Source: Brevundimonas sp. UBA6550
Lineage (GTDB): Bacteria > Pseudomonadota > Alphaproteobacteria > Caulobacterales > Caulobacteraceae
Direction of reading: 5' to 3'
Assembly (NCBI RefSeq): GCF_002434505.1
Contig: NZ_DJKE01000011.1
Coordinates: 1 to 64,000, forward strand
DNA length: 64,000 bases
The notes under the pieces are model-generated. The model saw nothing but the letters and a program-made list of their open reading frames with translations, did not search any database and was not told where the DNA came from. This document shows positions 58,916-64,000 of this stretch, one piece after another. Numbering within the stretch: the stretch's first letter is position 1; each line of letters starts with the position of its first letter. The translations under genes were made by a program, and so were the position numbers.

Positions 58916-60301
58916 ATGTCCCTGTCCGCCAGGCGCACCGAACGCACCTTCAACTTCGTGATGACCGAATTGGTTCGTCATTCGAAGATGTCGTGGGGCG
59001 AGATGAAGGGCTTGGGCCTGGCCCATTTTCTCAGCCCCCAACTGCTTGACGCCGATGGAACGAAATGGACCATAGGCGAGGCCGCCGCGCGGGAGCTCAA
59101 GGAGCTAACCGAGCTGGCGCTCGATGACTCGCCTTTCCGCCGCCGTGTTGACCCGCGCGAGGCCTATCAGGCGGTTCTCAAAGGGTATGCCTCTGAATAT
59201 CTGCGTCCTGGCAGGGGCAAGACGCGGGCGGCGGAGGATCGCGCCAACCTCAGTGCCTGGATCGCAACGGCTGGCGAAAACTGTGAGCCGCTTACCCACT
59301 TCATACCTTGCAACATCGGCCTCAAGGGTGCCGGAACGGTCCAGATTGGCCCTGTGCGCATTGGGGCCAGGGCCGAAATAGCGCCGCGTTTCACCGATGC
59401 TTTGGCAGCGTCACGCGCGGAAGAATCCCGGCGACGTCCCGACAGCGATTTGCTTCTCGCGGACATGTGCGAGGAGTACCTGAACGCCTTCTCCGACATC
59501 GCTGAGGTCAGGGTTCCGGCGTGCGATCCAACCACGTCTCGCCAGGCCGCCGAGGAGGCTGTGCAGGCCGCGGTCCACACCGTCCATCTGATCGCCGGCG
59601 TCTATGACACCCAAGCGATGCGCGCCGGCGGACCCGCTCGCCCCTCAATCAAGACGGCGAACGTCGCCCTGCGCGCTGACGGCACAGCTGACCTTCACTT
59701 TACCAAGAGCTGGGAGGGCGCGAGCATCCATTCCAGCTTCTGGACCATGCTCAAAGAACCGGATCGAGCTGCGATGCTCGACGCAGTGGGCGTCGCTATT
59801 TCGACAGTGCTCAACCGAACGAATGCCGAATTTGTCGCGGTTCGCTATCTCGATGCGGTGGCATGGTATGCCGACGCCGCAACCGAAGCGGCCACGCCCG
59901 CCGCCATCGTCAAATACCTGACCGCCATGGAACGGCTTCTCTGGACTGGCGAAACCGGGTCAGGGGTCACGCGCCGACTTTCCGATCGGACGGCGGCTCT
60001 GTGCTTCTCGACCGAGACCTGGAACTTTCGGGAGCTCTCGGATGAGGTCCGACGGGCCTATGATCTGCGTTCCGGCATCGTGCACGGCAGCTTGTCAGCC
60101 TCTGACCCAGAGATCCTGAAAAGCCACCGCCTTTGCAAGAAGGTCGCGCGTGACCTGCTGATCACCTGGCTTTCCCGGTATGGCGAGGGCTTCGCGACGC
60201 CGACGACCATCGAAAAGGCCAAGGCCCACTTCGACGGCTTCGTGGCCGAGGTCAAAGCGGAAACAGCCAAGCGTCGGAAGGAGATGTCTTCCGAATCTTG
60301 A
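58916..60301 (+). CDS. HEPN/ApeA-like protein
   Basis: A 461-residue cytoplasmic protein. The C-terminal ~150 residues form a HEPN-type helical domain: YLTAMERLLWTGETGSGVTR, then AYDLRSGIVHGSLSAS, with R-S-G-I-V-H (about 384-390) as the HEPN Arg-x4-His motif. The N-terminal part (residues 1-220) is unknown. ApeA-like HEPN proteins act in anti-phage defence as RNases, so this may be a single-gene defence element carried between the two integrase relics. A GGAAAGG ribosome site precedes ATG 58916. Confidence 0.7.
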   Translation: MSLSARRTERTFNFVMTELVRHSKMSWGEMKGLGLAHFLSPQLLDADGTKWTIGEAAARELKELTELALDDSPFRRRVDPREAYQAVLKGYASEYLRPGRGKTRAAEDRANLSAWIATAGENCEPLTHFIPCNIGLKGAGTVQIGPVRIGARAEIAPRFTDALAASRAEESRRRPDSDLLLADMCEEYLNAFSDIAEVRVPACDPTTSRQAAEEAVQAAVHTVHLIAGVYDTQAMRAGGPARPSIKTANVALRADGTADLHFTKSWEGASIHSSFWTMLKEPDRAAMLDAVGVAISTVLNRTNAEFVAVRYLDAVAWYADAATEAATPAAIVKYLTAMERLLWTGETGSGVTRRLSDRTAALCFSTETWNFRELSDEVRRAYDLRSGIVHGSLSASDPEILKSHRLCKKVARDLLITWLSRYGEGFATPTTIEKAKAHFDGFVAEVKAETAKRRKEMSSES

Positions 60302-60672
60302 TCTCGCCACAGGTCTACTTGCTCGTAAGCGGAGCAGGAGTTGATTGAAGCGCGGCCGGCGGCCTCGCGACCGATAAGCGACCTGAAATCGTGAGGCCCC
60401 ACCATCCGGCAGTTGACCCAGCCAACAGCCGCGATCAGTCAGGTCCGGACGCAGCGGAGTTAGGTTATGGCGCGCGCCTGAGAGCGGACGCTTCGGAGGT
60501 CGGCAATGAGTCATGAGCGGTCATCGGCCACCAGGCCGGAACGCCACACTCGGTGCGGCAGTCAACGCCGCCTTCCATCACAGCCCTAAGAACGGATGCG
60601 CACCACCAGAACCCTGGCCACATCAGCCTTCAACTCTCGATTGCCAATGAAGATCAAGCTCCGGCCTGCCCA
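60302..60672. other. Intergenic region between HEPN and AraC genes
   Basis: 371 bases without a convincing gene, RNA or repeat. It is the downstream side of both flanking genes, so it may only hold their ends. Confidence 0.4.
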
Positions 60673-61479
60673 TCAGCTGGAATGCCGTTCAGCCATGTAT
60701 CGCCGCGGAGATGTGCCGAGCGTCTTACGAAACATCGTCACGAAACTGGGTGTGCTCTCGTAGCCGAGATCGGCCGAGACCTGCTGAATTGAGGCGCCAT
60801 CAGCCAACCCTCTCACAGCCAAGACGATGCCCAACTGCTGGCGCCATCGTCCGAAGCTCATTCCCGTCTCCCGCATGATTAGGCGCACGAGGGTGCGCTC
60901 GCTCAGACCCACCCGGCTCGCCCAGCCCGCAAGCGTGCCGCGATCCGAGGGGGCGGCCATCATCAAATCGACCATGGCGCGCAGTCGCGCGTCCGTCGGC
61001 ATCGGCAGGTGCAGATCCTCGACCTTGGCGGCCGCGATCTCGTCCAGCAACACCGCGATCAGTCGCGAGTTTTCTCCGCCCTCCTCGTAGAGCAACGGCA
61101 GGTGAGCGGCGCGGACGAGGAGCTCGCGGAGCAAGGGCGTCACGGCGACGGTGCAGCAGGACCGGAACAGCGGCGCGGCGACGTCCGGGGAGACAAAGGC
61201 GCTGTAGCCCTCCAGCGCGCCGCTGGCCTTGATCGCGTGGAGCGCACTGCCGGGCACCCAAATGGCGCTGCGGGGCGGGACGATCCAAAGGCCGCCCTCG
61301 ACCTCGACGCTGAGCGCGCCGCGCTGCACGAGCATCAACTGCCCCTTGAGGTGGCGATGCATGTTCACTTCGAACGCGCCGATCTTCTCCGATGCGACGC
61401 CGTAGGTCACCACCGGTCGCGCCACCTCGTCCGGCTCGACCCATTCCGAGGCAGGGGACGTGTCGGTCAGAACGGGCAT
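60673..61479 (-). CDS. AraC-family transcriptional regulator with cupin domain
   Basis: A 268-residue regulator. N-terminal cupin-like sensor (HRHLKGQLMLVQRGALSVEV, IVPPRSAIWVPGSALHAI) and two C-terminal HTHs (LAGWASRVGLSERTLVRLIM, IQQVSADLGYESTPSFVTMF). It is divergent from a broken siderophore-interacting gene 188 bases away. AraC proteins of this kind commonly activate such a neighbour, so the regulator may have lost its main target. Confidence 0.9.
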   Translation of the reverse strand: MPVLTDTSPASEWVEPDEVARPVVTYGVASEKIGAFEVNMHRHLKGQLMLVQRGALSVEVEGGLWIVPPRSAIWVPGSALHAIKASGALEGYSAFVSPDVAAPLFRSCCTVAVTPLLRELLVRAAHLPLLYEEGGENSRLIAVLLDEIAAAKVEDLHLPMPTDARLRAMVDLMMAAPSDRGTLAGWASRVGLSERTLVRLIMRETGMSFGRWRQQLGIVLAVRGLADGASIQQVSADLGYESTPSFVTMFRKTLGTSPRRYMAERHSS

Positions 61480-61666
61480 GTGCGGGCCTCCCGATCAACT
61501 GGCGCAAATGAATAAGATTCAGGCATGTCTTCGTAATGACGCCAAGGCGTCCTCCCGATACCTCTTCGGTATGGATCAGTCGAGGCCGTTCCGGCGTCGT
61601 TTTGGAAAAGGGAATCCTGTGAGTGCTTCGAGCCGCGGCCGCGCCGCCGAGCCCCCGACCGTCGAC

Positions 61667-61998
61667 ATGGAGATGCAAAAGCAGGTCCGTCGAGCGGGGT
61701 TTGTCGCGTCGAAGCAGCGTCCGGAAGGACGGCTCAGCAGCATGCTGCGTCGCGTATTCATGCGGCGCGCGATCGTCACGACGTGCGAACAGGCCGCCGA
61801 CCGCTTTCACCTCATTACCCTGGAGAGCCCGGATTTCCGGGACGTCGAATGGACGCCGGGCGACAAGCTTCAGATCGCGCTCGGATCGGCCTTCGTCGCG
61901 AGGCGGGTCGTCGCCCATTCTCGCCCAATGCACTGTGGCGCAGACCTGCTGGAGATATGCTTGTGCACTGCGCCGTCAGTGGCGAGGCCGCGAGTTAA
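61667..61998 (+). pseudogene. Siderophore-interacting protein, truncated and frameshifted
   Basis: The frame from ATG 61667 begins like an FAD-binding-9 siderophore-interacting reductase (MRRAIVTTCEQAADRFHLIT, DFRDVEWTPGDKLQIALGSA, FVAR). It then loses homology in frame; the +1 frame continues plausibly with AGDMLVHCAVSGEAAS before its stop at 61998. The NAD-binding C-terminal half is missing. The upstream sequence lacks a clear ribosome site. Decay and deletion have removed about two thirds of a ~250-residue gene. Confidence 0.65.
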
Positions 61999-62193
61999 AC
62001 CGTCTTGGCGACCTCGAGCGAGCAGCTATTCCTTTGGTTGCGGCGCCCTGGATTCCTGTGGGTGATTGATTGTCTGGGCCTAAACCCCAAGCCCCGAAAT
62101 CCGACCTGAACGACCCTAGTCGAGTGGTGCCCGCTTTCCACCTTTCCGAGACAATGGGGCGCTTCGCTTTTCGGCAGGCAGCCCCAACGCGGC

Positions 62194-62626
62194 TCAAAGG
62201 TCGATCTGCTCCGAGATTTCCAGCGCGTCGCCTTCCTCGATACCGAGATACCTGACGGTGCTCTCGAGCTTTCCAAGGCCGAGCAGTAGCTGGAAGGCTC
62301 GAAGATTGCCGGCCTTCTTGCAGATTAACGCCACCTTTGTCCGTCGAAGGCTATGTGTGCCATCTGTGCTCGGGTTTAGGTCGATCATCCTCACCCATGC
62401 ATCGACGAGCCGAGCATTTTGCCGCGTACCTTTGTGCTCGCCATCTCGGCTAAGGCTGGGGAACACCCAGTCGTCACGCCGTCGCCCCTCGACGTTCGAG
62501 CCATTGCACCAACGCTTCCCGCGCCGCCTCGGTGATCTCGAACGGCACGGGGCGGCCGGTCTTTTGTTGGATGATTGTCGAGCGCTGACGAATGATCCCG
62601 CCTTGCGCGATATCCGCCAGCAGCAG
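62194..62626 (-). pseudogene. Tyrosine recombinase, truncated and frameshifted (copy 2)
   Basis: Two frames together give about 145 residues of an integrase catalytic domain: LLADIAQGGIIRQRSTIIQQ then KTGRPVPFEITEAAREALVQ in one (stop at 62474-62476), and DDWVFPSLSRDGEHKGTRQN then GTHSLRRTKVALICKKAG, LLLGLGKLEST and VRYLGIE in the next. The frameshift is near 62480. The second catalytic His (LLGH) is Leu here, so it is inactive on two grounds. It is related to the fragment at 58590 but differs at about 9 of 64 residues. Confidence 0.85.
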
Positions 62627-62675
62627 TTTTCAAATCCAATACCGACAACCCAGCGAAGCCCCCATCCGGGCTCTT

Positions 62676-64000
62676 TCAAAACGGGAAGAAGATCGGGATC
62701 ACCGCCATGCCGGTGGCCCAGGTGATCAGATTCAGCGGCAGGCCGACCTTCACGAAGTCCATGTAGCTGTAGTTGCCCATCTGGAAGACCAGCACATTGG
62801 TCTGATAGCTGAACGGCGTGGCGAAGGCGGCCGAGGCGGCCATCATCACCGCGACCAGAAACGGCCGCGCATCCACGCCCAAGGCTACGGCGATGGCCAC
62901 GGCGATCGGCGAGAACAGCACCGCCACCGTCGCATTGGACAGGATGTCGGTGGCGAACAGCGTCACGCCATAGAAGATGAACAGGGCCACCCACGGGCCA
63001 TAGGGACGGATCACGTCGATCAGGGCGTCGGCGCCCGCCTGAGCCAGGCCTGTCACCTCGAGCGACGAGCCGATGACCACCATGCCCGCGATCAGAAGCA
63101 GGATTTCGGGCCTCAGGCCGGCGTAGGCCTCCTCCGCGGTAATGATGCGCATCAGGATCAGAGCCACGGCGCCAGCGAAGGCCGAGGCTGCGATGGGCGC
63201 CAGGCCGAAGGCCGCGACAGCCACGACTGAAACAAACACCACCAGCGACGCCAGGGCGCGCTTAAGCTCCAGCGGACGCTCGGCGCCCTTTTCGTAAAGG
63301 TCCACGTCGCCCAGCACGGCGTCGCCCGACCCGCTGGGCGTGGCGCGTTGCTCTCCGAGCTTCGGCAGGGCGAACGGCCAGAAGCGGCGTCTCGGGCCGC
63401 CGCCTTGCGCCTCGCGCTTTGCCGCCATCTCGGCCTCCTCGCGCGCGGCGGTCTTATCGAGCATCCGCGCGCCGAAGAAGTACAGGTAAGCCCCGCCGAC
63501 CACGGCGATGGACAGCCCTACGCCGGTGATCTCGAACAGTCCAAAGCTGGGCTGGCCCGCATTGCGCGCCATGTCGTTGACCAGCAGATTGGTCGAGGTG
63601 CCGATCAGGGTCAGCAGGCCGCCCATGATGACGGCGTAGCTCAGCGGCATCAGGAACCGCTTCGGAGACAGGCCCAGAGACAAGGCCATGTCCCGGATCA
63701 CCGGCGCGGCCAGCACCACGACCGGCGTATTGTTCAGGAACCCGCCGACCGAGCCGCACAGGCCGATCACCATCCAGATGGCGTGGCGACCGAACACCTT
63801 GGTCAGCCCCTTGGCCTGGCGGATCAGGAACGCCAGCAGGCCCGAAAGCTCCATCGCATAGGCGATGACGAACAGGCCCGCCAAGGCGATGACGGCCGGA
63901 CTGGCGAAGGCGCCCTGCAACTCGACCGGCCGCACAACGCCCAGGATGAGAAGGACGGCCGCGCCGGCAAGGGCCACCACATCGGGCCGCAGCTTACCGT
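62676..64000 (-). CDS. SLC13/DASS-type permease, 5' end beyond the window
   Basis: At least 440 residues with about 10 membrane helices, incomplete at the N-terminus (the frame is open to the window edge, KLRPDVVALAG at the cut). Two SLC13 repeats are visible: NNTPVVVLAAPVI with TLIGTSTNLLVNDM, and later DILSNATVAVLFSPIA with PFSYQTNVLVFQMG. A charged loop of about 70 residues separates them. The family imports dicarboxylates, sulfate or arsenite-like anions with Na+; the substrate is not clear. No TrkA-C insert is seen in the loop. The last 50 bases before integrase copy 2 are non-coding. Confidence 0.9.
   Translation of the reverse strand, partial: GKLRPDVVALAGAAVLLILGVVRPVELQGAFASPAVIALAGLFVIAYAMELSGLLAFLIRQAKGLTKVFGRHAIWMVIGLCGSVGGFLNNTPVVVLAAPVIRDMALSLGLSPKRFLMPLSYAVIMGGLLTLIGTSTNLLVNDMARNAGQPSFGLFEITGVGLSIAVVGGAYLYFFGARMLDKTAAREEAEMAAKREAQGGGPRRRFWPFALPKLGEQRATPSGSGDAVLGDVDLYEKGAERPLELKRALASLVVFVSVVAVAAFGLAPIAASAFAGAVALILMRIITAEEAYAGLRPEILLLIAGMVVIGSSLEVTGLAQAGADALIDVIRPYGPWVALFIFYGVTLFATDILSNATVAVLFSPIAVAIAVALGVDARPFLVAVMMAASAAFATPFSYQTNVLVFQMGNYSYMDFVKVGLPLNLITWATGMAVIPIFFPF

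Overview
The window is GC-rich, densely coding alphaproteobacterial DNA. A lasso-peptide locus with a dedicated isopeptidase and FecI/FecR/TonB genes, a HWE-type histidine kinase, many short Xre/LuxR/GntR regulators and DUF3182, DUF2171 and CsbD stress-type genes all fit Caulobacterales, most likely Brevundimonas. The genus is inferred from gene content only, because no rRNA or other marker gene is present.

Layout. 0.2-7.6 kb: a frameshifted BLUF photoreceptor, a small MscS channel, a YihY/BrkB membrane protein, HhH and DUF2171 proteins, a translationally coupled DUF3182-hydrolase pair and a small secreted protein. 8.4-12.3 kb: short Xre and LuxR-type regulators among small unknown proteins. 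12.5-20.2 kb: SDR, GH15 glucoamylase and SDR on the plus strand, then on the minus strand a hydrolase/dehydrogenase-small-subunit fusion, a GMC dehydrogenase, an SDR and CsbD. 20.3-30.0 kb: an Mfd-type translocase behind a seven-gene, fully overlapping operon (three clear glycosyltransferases, a MurG-like one, an acyl-CoA-dehydrogenase-like protein, a PIG-L deacetylase and a methyltransferase). 30.5-35.1 kb: small unknowns, DUF1810, a histidine kinase, a truncated AlkB beside an 11-bp tandem repeat, and dinB.

35.5-48.0 kb is the highlight: a complete lasso peptide system. Two GntR/Xre regulator pairs of identical lengths precede a 35-codon precursor with predicted core GLPGDFIEATLQPSRAVG, an A-B hairpin, a fused B protease and the C cyclase. 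Convergent to these are the isopeptidase, an STN-type TonB receptor, FecR and an ECF sigma factor. The peptide would be made by A/B/C, sensed and imported by the receptor, and linearised by the isopeptidase.

48.0-55.8 kb is a defence-like island: two tandem Xre genes with a repeated upstream motif, then minus-strand SIR2, small middle protein, Rad50-like ABC ATPase, PIN-like protein, AAA ATPase and a DUF4276 gene whose 3' end is broken against a response-regulator remnant. The first three resemble an ABC-three-component conflict system. 56.2-64.0 kb holds a LytTR regulator, a secreted hydrolase, a HEPN-type protein between two decayed integrase copies, an AraC regulator divergent from a broken siderophore-interacting gene, and an SLC13 permease running off the right edge.

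No tRNA, rRNA, CRISPR array or intact insertion sequence was recognised.
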